DNA of 64,000 nt from Eunapius fragilis. Taxonomy: Eukaryota > Porifera > Demospongiae > Spongillida > Spongillidae. The first letter of the stretch is position 1. Each line of letters opens with the position of its first letter. This document shows, piece by piece, positions 1-10,471 of this stretch. The stretch spans positions 18,681,234 through 18,745,233 of the forward strand of contig OY811971.1 in the NCBI GenBank assembly GCA_963681505.1. Direction: 5' to 3'. The position numbers and the translations under genes were made by a program. Under the pieces are notes generated by a model that was not told the DNA's origin, searched no databases, and saw only the letters and a list, made by a program, of their open reading frames with translations.

Positions 1-340
1 GCTCGAAGCGTTTCGAAATAGTGATCTAAAAGCCTAGCATAATGATTAAATATGGGTATCCCAGAAGTAGAAGAACTGCAGAAACATGCGAAAAACTATT
101 CTTTTATCGCCCGGGTTTTCATTTCTAACATTGAAGTCAATTATTTCACCGTGCGTAACCATTGTCATAGAAACAACATTATATATTAATTACGCGTTAC
201 CAATCCAAAGTGTATTGGACATTATTAAACTGTGGTAACGTCTTGTGTACATGTATGAATATTTATGAATAAACGCTTCCTTTGGCAGCCATTTAAAAAT
301 TTTAAGTGTAGTCAGTCTTAACACACCTGAGTAGGTCATT
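1..340. other. Intergenic, nothing recognised
   Basis: AT-rich sequence without a supported ORF, RNA gene or repeat. It lies upstream of the block (from about 340) that is duplicated at 17.94 kb. Confidence 0.5.
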
Positions 341-344
341 GCAA

Positions 345-860
345 GAACTGTTAACTTTAAGATCTAGAACTGTCACAAGTACATCCTATCAAATCTATGC
401 GCTGATGTTAGCCAGAAAATTTATAAACAAGCCAATGAATTAAAAGGAAGTACCGCGGGAAATGTATCTGTTTGTAGTCCACACAAGGCGCCCAATCATT
501 TAGAAATCATTTCGTGGTTGAACAGAAAATCACACGAAAATCAATACAAGCGTGTGATTTTTGTGTTATTTTCTGTTCAACCACGCAATGATTTTTAGAT
601 CATTCAACGTTTTTTTTCCCCCTGTGGTCGCATAGTGTTTGAGTGGCTTAAGCTACGCGCGATCATGCATGATACTTGCGGCAACGGATAGAGCACAAGT
701 TATAGACCCATAAAACAACACCAACTATGCTTCCAAGTGTCGTTCTCAACAAGATTAGCGCACATTTCGATTGCAATATTTCGTTGCTATAAATACTTTA
801 TGGACGTAGGTCATGTTATTCATTGCATGAAACAGGCTTATAATCGATTTATTGATTGAG
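345..860 (+). promoter_or_regulatory. Duplicated promoter region of beta-helix gene A
   Basis: This 5' flank is shared with gene B (about 17940-18496) through many blocks, such as GAACTGTTAAC, AAGTACCGCGGGAAATGT and GTGTTTGAGTGGCTTAAG, so promoter and gene were duplicated together. It holds a long palindrome (493-603) and a TATA-like box TATAAATA at 788-795, 66 bp before the first in-frame ATG at 861. The matching position in gene B reads TATTAATA, so the box is not conserved there. A third diverged copy of the proximal part lies at about 16060-16270. Confidence 0.6.
493..603. repeat. Long palindrome upstream of gene A
   Basis: Inverted repeat with arms of about 45 nt around a short loop. 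The left arm contains CGTGGTTGAACAGAAAATCA and the right arm CTGTTCAACCACG. The same hairpin stands upstream of gene B. It could be a foldback MITE carried along by the duplication or a structured regulatory element; the sequence alone does not decide. Confidence 0.75.
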
Positions 861-3800
861 ATGTTAATCATTGTATTCATCCTAGGTAGCTGTGTAGTTG
901 TTAGGTCCGATCAGGACAATACCACCGTTACCATTCCACCAGGCTATGCTCTTCAAGACTACCTCTGCAACGGGACACTCCAATCTAATATCACTGTTGT
1001 GTTGGACGATGGAGAACATCGTATATCTTCAGAACGGTCGTGCATTGTTTCCAATAAAGGCGGCATTACGATAACGGGATCACCAACCCAAGCGATAACA
1101 ATACGTTGCGAGGGGGAAGGGAAAGCGTTTGTGTTCCTTTCAATACAGATGTTGACAATAGAGAGGATCACATTCTTCAATTGCGGCATAGAACTTATAT
1201 CAATAGAGAATACTTTTATCTTGAACTGCACATTTCTGAACAGCTCAAACGGTGCCATATCGTCAAAATCGAGTAGCAACACATGGATAGCAAGTTGTGC
1301 ATTTAGCGATACTGGTGGTGGTGCTCTGATGTTGGTGAGATCGACGGGCAGTGTTGCTATAACCAAATGCACATTTCAGAACTGCTATAACAGTGCTAAT
1401 GATTTTGCTGGGGCTGTTAGCCTGTGGGGATCAACAGGCAATGCTCTTATCACAGACTGCACATTTCAGAACAACTGGGCTCGTGTAGGTGGTGCTGTTA
1501 GCCTGATTGAATCAACACTCAATGCTCATATCACAGGCTGCACATTTCAGAACAACAGTTGTGTTGATGGTGGTGGTGCTGTTCACGTGTCGATATCAGG
1601 CAATGCTAATATTGCAGACTGCACATTTCAGAACAACAGGGCTGCTGGTAATCCTGGGGGTGCTGTTTGGCTAGCCATGCATGAACAGTTGACAGGATCA
1701 ACATGCAATTCTCATATTACCAACTGCACATTTCAGAATAACAGTGCTGGAGGTGGTGGTGGTGCTGTGTGTCTGTTAGGTTCAACAGATAATGTTCATA
1801 TCACAGGCAGCTCATTTCAGAACAACAGGGCTGATCGTGAAGGTGGTGGTGCTGTTTATATGCTGATAGAAGGCAATCCTAACATCACAGACTGCACATT
1901 TCAGAACAACAGTGCTGCTGTTGGTGGTGGTGCTGTTTGGCTGTCTGGAACAGAAACTAGCAATCCTCATATCACCAACTGCACATTTCAGAACAACAGG
2001 GCTGATGGTGGTGGTGGTGGTGGTGCTGTTAACCTGCCTGGATTAACAGGTTATACTCATATCATAAGCTGCACATTTCAGAACAACAGGGCTGCTGGTT
2101 ATGGTGATGGTGGTGGTGCTATTAGCCTGTCTGGATCAACAGGCAGTGCTCATATCACACACTGCACATTTCAGAACAACAGTGCTAGCTATGCTGGTGG
2201 TGCTGTAGACTTGTATAGACAAAGTGGCAATGTTAGCATCACAAACTCAACGTTCAATATCAACAATGCTAAGATAGGAGGAGCTATACACATCAAGGAA
2301 ATGAGTTCATATCTATTCATCAGTGTGTCATCATTTACAAACAACACTTCACAAGCAGGAGCAGCAATGTATGCCATTAATAATGATTTTGATTCCTACA
2401 ATTCCCTTCCAACTGGCCCCATCACATTACAGGATGTAATTGTTAAATATCATCACTGCTCTTCTAATAAATGTGCAGGAACCATTTACTTCAGAGGGGT
2501 GACAATGGAGATCATTGGAAGCACCATCACAGGAAGCCATTTTGTATCTAATTCTCCCCAGGGTGCAATTGAAGGAGAAAATGGTGTTTTGCTGCTACAG
2601 GGTTACATCACATTTGCAAATAACACTGGAGAAAATGGAGGGGCCATACATCTGTCTAACAATGTTCCAGTATACTTTTATGACAATTGTAAGGTGGATT
2701 TTTTTCAAAATGTAGCAACTGAATATGGTGGTGCTATTTACAATAATGGAAAACTCTTTGCCCCAAATCAAGAGCCTACAACTGATGATTGTATTTTACG
2801 CTTTTATGTTGTTACTGAAGAACATTCTTGTAATGGCAGCTTCTCAATAACCTTCATGGGTAACCATGCACAACATGGTGGTCATGCTGTATATGCCACA
2901 CCTATTTATCAGTGCAATCATCACTTCAATTCCATTGGAAAATCTGGGTACTGTGACAATGATATGGTAAAATATTTCAACATTATTCCTTTACCAGATG
3001 ACACCAGTGATATCCAAGTACTCTCCTTCCCAGACCATGTGAACTATTGTGGCTGCAGTGATCCTTATTTGTGCACTGGTACAAGTCCACAACTTACCAC
3101 ACATCCTGGTAGGACTGTGAGAATTATGGTTACCCCAATTGGTAACGGAGAGCAACTATCACCTAGTGCAGTATACACACAAGTTGATAAGAATTACGTA
3201 CTGCTTGGACCTCGACAGAAGGCTCAGTGGGTAGGATCAGTATGTGGTACAATGGAGTACAACATTTATGGACCAGAAATGGCTTCACTGCAATTGCTTC
3301 TGTACAATGATCCTAGTGGTTCAAAAACAGTCATTGATGTGATGCTGTTACCATGTGAACCATGGTTCGTACAGACACAACATATGGAGTGTGTCTGTTC
3401 TGACATGTTCCCAATAATTGGAGTGACCTGTGATTCATTAGAGTATACTGTGACTAAAAATAAAACTTACTGGATTGGTGTGTACAATACCAATCTTCCA
3501 GCACTGGCTCGAACATGTCCTTTGGACTACTGCAATAGTAACATAACCAAGATGTCTCCAAATATGATTATGGACCTGTGCAATGGAGGACGTGCAGGTA
3601 TTATTTGTGGTCACTGCCCAGGAAACCTTAGTGTTGTCTTTGGTTCTTCCAAGTGCCAGGTGTGCTCAGATATGTGGCTGACCACACTTGTAATGTTTGC
3701 AGTGTTGGGTGTCTTCCTGGTAGCAGCACTGTTCTTCCTCAACCTCACCATCACACAGGGCACACTCTATGGACTCATCTTCTATGCCAACATTATCCAA

Positions 3801-5000
3801 GTCAATACTTCTATATTCTTCAACCAGTCCATTCTCAATCCATTGAAGGTCATTGTGTCATTGGTGAACCTTGACCTTGGGTTCCCTATGTGTTTTTATA
3901 ACAATATGGATGATGCTGACAAAGCTGGCCTTCAGTTTGCATTCCCTTCTTACCTCCTCATCCTCACCATGGCAACCATTCTGGTATGCCACTACTGTCT
4001 TCAACGATCTCCAACTACCTCCACTGGGTTCTCTCTTCATAGGGTTTCCACCATCATTGGAGAAAGAGCAGTTGGTGTTCTATCTACTCTCATCTACTTG
4101 TCATATTCCAAAATGTTGAGAAATGTCATTGATATTCTAACATATTCCACAGTTCACCTTCCCAGTTATGACATGTACATGTATGTCTGGTTCTATGATG
4201 GAAATGTGGACTACCTACATGGGAAGCATACTGTTTTGTTTGCGGTTGCTATGGCAGCAAGTATCCTGTTCCTTCTACCATACACCATTGCACTCACTTT
4301 CATTCCAATCATTGAGCAGCACAGTGAACACAACAGACTGTTCAACTATCTCCACAAGAAGGCCAACCAGATCAAACCAATGATTGATGCCCACTATGCC
4401 CCCTATAAGGGGGAGTGGCGATGGTGGCTGGGAGCAAGGCTTTGGCTTCTAGTTGTCATGTACAGTGTGAATCCAGTGTACAGTTCTGACAGACCATCTC
4501 TGCTTCTCACTATCCAGGGTACTATGGTGATCTTGTTTACAATAGCACAGGCAAGTATAATGCCATTTGGACAGTCACATCAAAAGACACATCAAAGCAA
4601 CAGACGTACCAACTTCTACAATCAGTTTTACAATAGCCTTGACATGTTTTACCTCCTCAACTACGCAGTACTGGCTATGTTAATGTTGTACATTACAGGT
4701 CAGAATTTAGACCAACAACAAATTGCTGCAGTGGCTGTTGGAGTTCTGGTGGGTCTGTATGTAGTGATGTTGATGGTCACTCTCTTGTACCATCTCATTG
4801 TGGCCATTCTCAAGGCATGCATGATGTGTGACATAACCAGAGAGAAGTTTAATGCACTATTTGAAAAGAAACATTATGAACCAATGGTTCCTATCAATAT
4901 GGAGCTGGATGATCCCACCAACAGTACTACTGTCAGTACCACGACCGTGGCAGTTCACTACGGTCTAAGAGAACCTCTGTGTGAAGATCCTGTAAATTAA
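861..5000 (+). CDS. Beta-helix ectodomain multipass membrane protein, paralogue A
   Basis: Single-exon gene of 1379 aa from the ATG at 861; the three codons before it (TTG ATT GAG) are open but lack an ATG. Residues 1-16 form a signal peptide (MLIIVFILGSCVVVRS). Residues of about 90-500 hold right-handed parallel beta-helix (pectate-lyase-fold) repeats: ten copies of about 28 aa with core CTFQNN followed by small residues and GGAV, in the style of Beta_helix/Pmp repeats. Many NxS/T sites and a Cys-rich juxtamembrane region follow. From about residue 935 on there are some eight or nine hydrophobic segments, starting with WLTTLVMFAVLGVFLVAALF, and a short cytoplasmic tail. The likely role is a cell-surface receptor, adhesion or sensing protein at the plasma membrane; no ligand or enzyme activity can be read. 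The C-terminal membrane domain is not recognised. AATAAA follows at 5070. Paralogue B has five fewer repeats. Confidence 0.85.
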   Translation: MLIIVFILGSCVVVRSDQDNTTVTIPPGYALQDYLCNGTLQSNITVVLDDGEHRISSERSCIVSNKGGITITGSPTQAITIRCEGEGKAFVFLSIQMLTIERITFFNCGIELISIENTFILNCTFLNSSNGAISSKSSSNTWIASCAFSDTGGGALMLVRSTGSVAITKCTFQNCYNSANDFAGAVSLWGSTGNALITDCTFQNNWARVGGAVSLIESTLNAHITGCTFQNNSCVDGGGAVHVSISGNANIADCTFQNNRAAGNPGGAVWLAMHEQLTGSTCNSHITNCTFQNNSAGGGGGAVCLLGSTDNVHITGSSFQNNRADREGGGAVYMLIEGNPNITDCTFQNNSAAVGGGAVWLSGTETSNPHITNCTFQNNRADGGGGGGAVNLPGLTGYTHIISCTFQNNRAAGYGDGGGAISLSGSTGSAHITHCTFQNNSASYAGGAVDLYRQSGNVSITNSTFNINNAKIGGAIHIKEMSSYLFISVSSFTNNTSQAGAAMYAINNDFDSYNSLPTGPITLQDVIVKYHHCSSNKCAGTIYFRGVTMEIIGSTITGSHFVSNSPQGAIEGENGVLLLQGYITFANNTGENGGAIHLSNNVPVYFYDNCKVDFFQNVATEYGGAIYNNGKLFAPNQEPTTDDCILRFYVVTEEHSCNGSFSITFMGNHAQHGGHAVYATPIYQCNHHFNSIGKSGYCDNDMVKYFNIIPLPDDTSDIQVLSFPDHVNYCGCSDPYLCTGTSPQLTTHPGRTVRIMVTPIGNGEQLSPSAVYTQVDKNYVLLGPRQKAQWVGSVCGTMEYNIYGPEMASLQLLLYNDPSGSKTVIDVMLLPCEPWFVQTQHMECVCSDMFPIIGVTCDSLEYTVTKNKTYWIGVYNTNLPALARTCPLDYCNSNITKMSPNMIMDLCNGGRAGIICGHCPGNLSVVFGSSKCQVCSDMWLTTLVMFAVLGVFLVAALFFLNLTITQGTLYGLIFYANIIQVNTSIFFNQSILNPLKVIVSLVNLDLGFPMCFYNNMDDADKAGLQFAFPSYLLILTMATILVCHYCLQRSPTTSTGFSLHRVSTIIGERAVGVLSTLIYLSYSKMLRNVIDILTYSTVHLPSYDMYMYVWFYDGNVDYLHGKHTVLFAVAMAASILFLLPYTIALTFIPIIEQHSEHNRLFNYLHKKANQIKPMIDAHYAPYKGEWRWWLGARLWLLVVMYSVNPVYSSDRPSLLLTIQGTMVILFTIAQASIMPFGQSHQKTHQSNRRTNFYNQFYNSLDMFYLLNYAVLAMLMLYITGQNLDQQQIAAVAVGVLVGLYVVMLMVTLLYHLIVAILKACMMCDITREKFNALFEKKHYEPMVPINMELDDPTNSTTVSTTTVAVHYGLREPLCEDPVN

Positions 5001-5069
5001 AAGACGCAGTCAACTGTGGTCTTTCACCATTTGAAGATTAAAATACATACCATTTGAGTAGCATAGTCA

Positions 5070-5075
5070 AATAAA
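5070..5075 (+). terminator. Polyadenylation signal AATAAA of gene A
   Basis: Canonical hexamer 70 bp after the stop codon, conserved in the same context downstream of gene B (22254-22259). Confidence 0.55.
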
Positions 5076-5414
5076 ACATTGTCTAGAACTGATGTTTGTC
5101 ATTTTGCAAGAACTAGCCTTGTAAACATGTGCATGAGACACACCTAAGTTACATACATGTATGTCTTAAGAAGTACTGTAGTTTCATTTTGTAAGTATAG
5201 TAGTTGGCTGTTTGACACTGACCGCTGCTTATCAAAAGGTGTTCAGCACCATATCGTCTGATGTCTCACCATGTAGGGTTCCAGAGTTCTTGCTGCAGTG
5301 CATATTTAAGCAAGCGCATTTGTGTGCATGTGTGGGTTTAGTTTTAATAGATAGATAGTTGCCATGGCAGCAACCATTTTTTACTGGTTTATGTTCCATG
5401 TCATGTTGAATTGA

Positions 5415-6342
5415 CTGTCAAGAGAATGTCCTAAGGGAGTAGAGGACTGACTGTCCTGAAGGGATTGTCCTAGGGGAGTAGAGGACTGACTGTCCTGATG
5501 GGATTGTTCTAGGGGAGTAGAGGACTGACTGCCCTGAAGAAATTGTCCTAGGGGAGTAGAGGACTGACAGTCCTGAAGATATTGTCCTAGGGGAGTAGGA
5601 AACTGACTGTCCTGAAGTGATTGTCCTAGGGGAGTAGAGGACTGACTGTCCTGAAGAGATTGTCCTAGGGGAGTAGAGGACTGACTGTCCTGAAGTGATT
5701 GTCCTACAGGAATAGAGGACTGACTATCCTGAAGAGATTGTCCTAGGGGAGTAGAGGACTGACTGTCCTGAAGAGATTGTCCTTGTGGAGTAGAAGACTG
5801 ACTGTCCTGAAGAAATTGTCCGAGGGGAGTAGAGGACTGACTGTCCTGAAGAGATTGTCCTACGGGAGGAGAGGACTGACTGTCCTGAAGAGATTGTCCT
5901 AGGGGAGTAGTGGACTGACTGTCCTGAAGAGATTGTCCTAAGGGAGTAGAAGACTGACTGTCCTGAAGAGATTGTCCTAGGGGAGTAGAGGACTGACTGT
6001 CCTGAAGAGATTGTCCTTGGGGAGTAGAGGACTGACTTTCCTGAAGAGATTGTCCTAGGGGAGTAGAGGACTGACTGTCCTGAAGAGATTGTCCTAGGGG
6101 AGTAGAGGACTCACTGTCCTGAAGAGATTGTCCTAGGGGAGTAGAGGACTGACTGTCCTGAAGAGATTGTCCTAGGGGAGTAGAGGACTCACTGTCCTGA
6201 AGAGATTGTCCTAGGGGAGTGGAGTATTGACTGTCCTGCAGAGATTGTCCTTGGGGGGGTTGAGGACTGACTGTCCTGAAGAGATTGTCCTATGTGAAGA
6301 CCAGGAAGGCAAACATAGCATGTGTGTTGGTGTGTGTGTGTT

Positions 6343-6377
<35 letters not shown>

Positions 6378-6635
6378 TTATGAGTGCGTGTGCCCACACA
6401 TGCAAAACATTTCTTGGCAAGTTCATTAATCCTTACTTGAGAAATGGGGATGTTGATTATAAGTTCTGTAATTAAATTATAGAATTGTCTACGGGAGTAG
6501 AGGACTGACTGTCCTGAAGAGATTGTCCTAGGGGAGTAGTGGACTGACTGTCCTGAAGAGATTGTCCTAGGGGAGTAGTCTAGGACTGACTGTCCTGAAG
6601 AGATTGTCCTAGGGGAGTAATGGACTGGAAGGAAA
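5415..6635. repeat. 39-bp minisatellite downstream of gene A
   Basis: About 22 head-to-tail copies of a 39-bp unit (CTGAAGAGATTGTCCTAGGG followed by AGTAGAGGACTGACTGTC) run to about 6297, then a TG microsatellite and unique sequence, then 3-4 further copies at about 6487-6625. Unit length is constant with point variants, so this is tandem expansion without spacers. The same site behind gene B keeps fewer than two units. Open frames across it are repeat artefacts. Confidence 0.95.
6325..6376. repeat. (TG)n microsatellite
   Basis: Nearly pure TG dinucleotides, with two TTTG interruptions, that split the 39-bp minisatellite into two blocks. Confidence 0.95.
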
Positions 6636-6639
6636 CCTA

Positions 6640-7690
6640 CAACATACAGGACACTGGTTGATGTCCTTAGACAGTGCCAGTTGGCTGCCCAGGCTGATGC
6701 CATTGATGCTAGCAGGCATTGATCTATAACATTTATTGTTTGTGAGATTAATTAATCCCCTAGGATGGTGTAGCTACTTAATAAGTCTCCATACATGTTG
6801 CACCATTGGTATCACATTGCTGCTGGCTGATGTATGTAACTTAACAAATGAACTTATTACTCTTACGCTCTTCACTAAGCAACAAGTTTACAGCAAATCA
6901 TAAGTATGTGCTGTTATTTCACGTCTGTGTGTGATATGCCATTTAGAAGTGTTTTATTTTGATTTCTTGCCATTGTGTACCGTATTTATAGCATGAGTTA
7001 CTGCATGCTTTGCTTTCATGGTAAGTACCTGAACACCATTAAGAGGCATGTGCTTGGTGCAATATGTATGTCAGCCAAATGTTGCGCTCTTTGTAGACCT
7101 TTAGAGGCTACACTGAACTCATGTGTTTAATGACGCAAAGTATTCAGCTTTGTTCAGTATAGATATTATCGTTTTAAATGCATATACCTTATTTGACAAG
7201 CTGGGAATGAGTGAGTACATTAAATTTTAAAGACTTCCCCAGTGTATTATGATGGTTGAGGAGGTGAATGGCATGGTGAGAGAGAGGGGAGGGGACTGAT
7301 GGGGAGGAGCTAACTTTGTTTGCCTTGTCAGAACGCATGTAGAGGTATTCCTCAAGTTTTGCCCTGTATAAAACTCATATGAAACTTTGAGAACTTCCAG
7401 AAAGTCTAAAAAATAAAATTTGAATACACAAACTACTACAGATACCTTGTGTCTAATCCCATGGTGATAGATGGGAGGGGATTACAGGTGCCATTCATCT
7501 GGGTGATATCTATTTAGCTCACAAAGCCAGGCATAGTACTTGTTTAACATGTGGTCTGATGGCCTTACGTGAGGGAGAGGGGGAGGAGGTGGAGGGGAGA
7601 GAGGGGGAGAGGGGAGGGGAGGGTGGAAAGAGAAGAGAGAGGGTGAGACAAGGACATCATGTGACCAGTTTCCTTACCTCCTATCATTCA
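6640..7690. other. Intergenic, no gene seen
   Basis: No supported coding sequence. The only structure is a purine-rich GA/GGGA tract at about 7566-7650. Confidence 0.5.
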
Positions 7691-7691
7691 C

Positions 7692-7779
7692 CAGTGCAGA
7701 ATATCCTGTAGGAGTCGTTCCCATATTTGCCAATACCATGGAGCTCATCAGGGTACACCCATGGCCCGACATCAGGATC
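7692..7779 (-). pseudogene. Isolated MBD4-like DNA glycosylase exon
   Basis: Minus-strand exon reading [12 protein letters not shown] then [16 protein letters not shown]. The latter closely matches the C-terminal HhH-GPD glycosylase block of vertebrate MBD4 (thymine/uracil DNA glycosylase acting at deaminated methyl-CpG in the nucleus). It is flanked by an acceptor-like CAG (minus strand, at 7780) and a donor-like GTGAAT after the codon for T, and the frame closes just beyond the donor. No upstream catalytic exon and no downstream terminal exon (the family ends in a KYHDWLW-type segment) is seen on either side. It is probably a stranded exon or gene fragment; a gene with very long introns is possible but less likely. 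Confidence 0.6.
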
Positions 7780-8063
7780 CTGGGCCCCAGATCCATGCAT
7801 TAACCCTTCTGGAACAACTTTTGGTAAAGCAATAAAATTAAAAGATTGGGCCAAATGAGCACATGTTGTGAGATAAATCCCTACCCACGTGGTCACCTGA
7901 CATCCTTGGCAACAATCCCCGTCAACTATATCACCTGACATCCTGGCGATAATCCCCGCCCTATTTGTGTGCTGTCATAAACTAGCGATTGCTCAAAGCT
8001 CATAGTTAGCTCATAGTTGGCTGTAGTTTATAACCTCCCCTTCGAACTGATTTGTTGACATGA

Positions 8064-8092
8064 CCCCCCCCCCCCCCCACACACACACACAC
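8064..8092. repeat. Poly-C / (CA)n tract
   Basis: A run of C followed by CA dinucleotides; low-complexity sequence in an otherwise featureless stretch between 7.8 and 8.2 kb. Confidence 0.9.
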
Positions 8093-8239
8093 CATAGATA
8101 GTCTATGCACATACCAGTACCATGCAAATGAAGATAAAATGATAAAAGTTTTACAAAGGCATACTCAGTCTAATGGTCACTAGTATGCTCACCATCAAGT
8201 GAAATATACAAGAACAGCTATGCGGCATGCACAAGTGGT

Positions 8240-8885
8240 TCTGGGGCCAGAGCTAATTGTAAGGGCAGAGCTGATTGTGGGGGCAGAGCTGATTGTGGGG
8301 GCAGAGCTGATTGTGGGGGCAGAGCTGATTGTGGGGCAGAGCTGATTGTGGGGGCAGAGCTGATTGTAAGGGCAGAGCTGATTGTGGGGCAGAGCTGATT
8401 GTGGGGGCAGAGCTGATTGTGGGGGCAGAGCTGATTGTCTGGGCAGAGCTGATTGTGGGGGCACAGCTGGTTGTGAGGCCAGAGCTGGTTGTGGATTGTG
8501 GGGCCAGAGTTGGTTGTCAGTGGCGGATCCGGGGGGGGGGGGGCGGCACCGGGGGCACGTGCCCCCCCCCCCCCCCCCCCCCCTTTCATTCGTCTAATTA
8601 AATATTCATAGTCGCGCAATATAGCGCTTTAAATTGCATTTTGAACGTACAGCTATCAAAAGCGTCCGCGCTTCGCGCGGGAGGGGGCATATCCCCCTCC
8701 TGCACCCACCCCCTCTCGGTGAACCACGCCCATTTCTCACTGATTTCTACCTTTTCATTATTGGTGCCCCCCTTTTCAAAATTCCTGGATCCGCCCTGGG
8801 TTGTGGGGTCAGAGCTGGTTGTGGGTTGAGGGCTGCTTTTGGTGTCAGGGCTGATTGTAGGGCTTGGCTGATTGTTAGGTAGGAG
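8240..8885. repeat. 18-19-bp GC-rich minisatellite, split by a MITE
   Basis: Some 14 copies of GGGGGCAGAGCTGATTGTG (18-19 bp) run to about 8517, and diverged copies resume at 8799. The MITE at 8518-8798 interrupts the array. Open frames on both strands (AELIVG-type or NQLCPH-type repeats) are translation artefacts. Confidence 0.9.
8518..8798. mobile_element. MITE with CAGTGGCGGATCC termini
   Basis: Terminal inverted repeats CAGTGGCGGATCC on the left and GGATCCGCCCTG on the right, followed inward by poly-G and poly-C tracts. The 281-bp interior does not code. A direct GGTTGT lies at 8512-8517 and again at 8799-8804; it could be a target duplication or the periodicity of the host minisatellite. 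The CAGTGGCGGATCC start resembles non-autonomous hAT-type elements of animals (family knowledge); superfamily assignment is uncertain. Confidence 0.7.
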
Positions 8886-9002
8886 ATGGTTGTGGGATCA
8901 GACTGGAGAGCTGCTTGTGGGGTTAGGGGAATGGACTGATTGCTGGTTGTATGTCCCAGAGCCACGGTTGAGTTGGCTACAATATAGAACCATGCAGATG
9001 CA

Positions 9003-9099
9003 TAGTCTCGTACACCGACCCTGGTTCCCACAGCTGCGGGTGGATTACATCACATAATCCACCCGCAGCTGTGGGAACCAGGGTCTGGGTACGAGACTA
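9003..9099. mobile_element. Foldback MITE with TAGTCTCGTAC termini
   Basis: A near-perfect palindrome of 97 bp with ends TAGTCTCGTAC and GTACGAGACTA. It has the internal core AGCTGCGGGTGGATTACATC in both arms. The same termini and core occur in the large element at 10802-16451 and in the MITE at 16547-16676. A solo end GGTCTGGGTACGAGACTA sits at 9224-9241. Confidence 0.85.
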
Positions 9100-9174
9100 G
9101 CAGCATGTTATATGTCTGTTGTGTAAAACGATAATACATAGATATTATCTCTGGTAACACATGTACAACTATCA

Positions 9175-9209
9175 AGCGATTATCGCTGTAATCATTACAG
9201 CGATTATCG
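9175..9209. repeat. 35-bp palindrome
   Basis: GCGATTATCGCTGTAATC followed by its near-exact inverse around a 1-nt centre. No function can be assigned. It lies between two ends of the TAGTCTCG family. Confidence 0.7.
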
Positions 9210-9285
9210 CGTACGTCATAGACGGTCTGGGTACGAGACTAAGGTAGAACTAGTAAGGACGCTTAATGCCAATTTTTGTTGTTAC

Positions 9286-10471
9286 TGTTACGGAGCGGAT
9301 AAAAGCATAAAACTTACATTATAGCTTTCTAGGGTAATCCTGGTCAATATTCGCTTAGGAGCCCATCTCAGTTATTTCACCTATGAGAAATACAAGCAGC
9401 TATGAAGTAAGGATGCGTTTAATTACATTCATTGCAATAATTTCATGTTGTTAACATGGCCGCGTATAGCTTCGGGAACGTTACAAACGTACAGATGTTG
9501 AACAGGGGATGAAGTCAGTTCTTGTTCGTACTGTGGACACAGATGTCATTGTTATCTTAGTAGGTGTGTGTGCTAAGTTGGCTACCATTCAACCTTCAGC
9601 AGACATCTGGGTTGCATTTGGCACAGCAAAAACTATACTCTTTACAGCATTGTTCACATTTGTGCCAGTCTTGGGCACCATAAGTCACAAGCATTGCCTG
9701 TGTTCCTTGCATTCACAGGTTGTGAAACTACTTCATCATTCAGGGGTAAAGGCAAGAAGTCAGCCTGGAATGCATGGCAGATCTGTGATGAAGTTACAGA
9801 AACATTCATGCATCTGGCTTGTAACCCATTTCTGGTTTTCAACGTTGATTCTCACCATTTTCAAATGCTAGAGAGACTTGCAGTTTTGATGTATGACAAA
9901 ACCAGCCAGCATATTTCTGTAAATGAAGTTAGAAGGGAATCATTCTGCCTGAAAAGTCCATCCATGGACAGAATGCCACCGACACAAGATGCCTTGCTTC
10001 AACACTCTCGACGAGCCATTTACCAAGCAGGAATCTGGACTATTTCTATGCAGGCACAAGCAGCTATTCCCTCTCCACAAGAATTTGCATGGATCAAGAA
10101 GTCTGAATCGTGGGTTCCAGTTTGGATTACACTTCTAGAGGTATCAAAAGCATGCAGAGAACTGATAAAATGCACATGCAAAGGAGAGTGTTTGAGATGC
10201 AAATGTATCAAATCAAATCTACCGTGTTCACCACTTTGCAAGTGCAGGTGTATTTACATGTAATTAACAACATCCTTTTTAGGTCACAATTAAATTAATG
10301 ATACACAATGCATTTATTATATTTTGTTACACCCAACACAATGATTCTCATTTGTTTTTGATATTTCTTGGGGTTAGGGCAAAGATTTTGGAGGGCTCCT
10401 AGGCTAGTTTTGATCAGTCAGTGCTAATGAATCTTCATGCAAAATTTGATGCTTTTATCCGCTCCGTAACA
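9286..10471. mobile_element. 1.19-kb segment bounded by perfect 23-bp inverted repeats
   Basis: The segment starts TGTTACGGAGCGGATAAAAG and ends with the exact inverse CTTTTATCCGCTCCGTAACA; all 23 positions match. It encloses the frameshifted gene fragment at 9509-10263. No clear target duplication is seen outside the repeats. It is probably a transposon or its internal-deletion derivative of unknown superfamily. Confidence 0.65.
9509..10263 (+). pseudogene. Frameshifted transposon-borne gene (PIN/FEN-like start, CxC-rich end)
   Basis: Two frames must be joined at about 9670. The first reads VLVRTVDTDVIVILVG and WVAFGTAKT. The second reads LPVFLAFTGCETTSSFRGKG, then PPTQDALLQHSRRAIYQAG and a Cys-rich tail CTCKGECLRCKCIKSNLPCS. 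This order matches an uncharacterised repetitive protein family common in cnidarian, sponge and fish genomes, with a nuclease-like TVDTDV motif and a CxC cluster (family knowledge from memory, no search). The N-terminus is missing and the frame is broken, so it is a remnant, carried inside the 23-bp inverted repeats. Confidence 0.6.

Noticed and set aside
959-1372. Antisense 137-aa frame within gene A (and its copy 18655-19011 in B)
   Set aside because: Shadow of the beta-helix coding frame. It is kept in both paralogues only because the sense strand is conserved.
5415-6703. 39-bp array as a possible CRISPR or satellite-coded protein (PRTISSGQSV repeats)
   Set aside because: Units are contiguous without unique spacers, and the context is animal DNA. 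The frame follows only from 39 being a multiple of 3.
8195-8619. Minus-strand NQLCPH-type and plus-strand AELIVG-type repeat proteins
   Set aside because: Minisatellite translated in several frames; no start context, no splice sites, and a MITE interrupts it.
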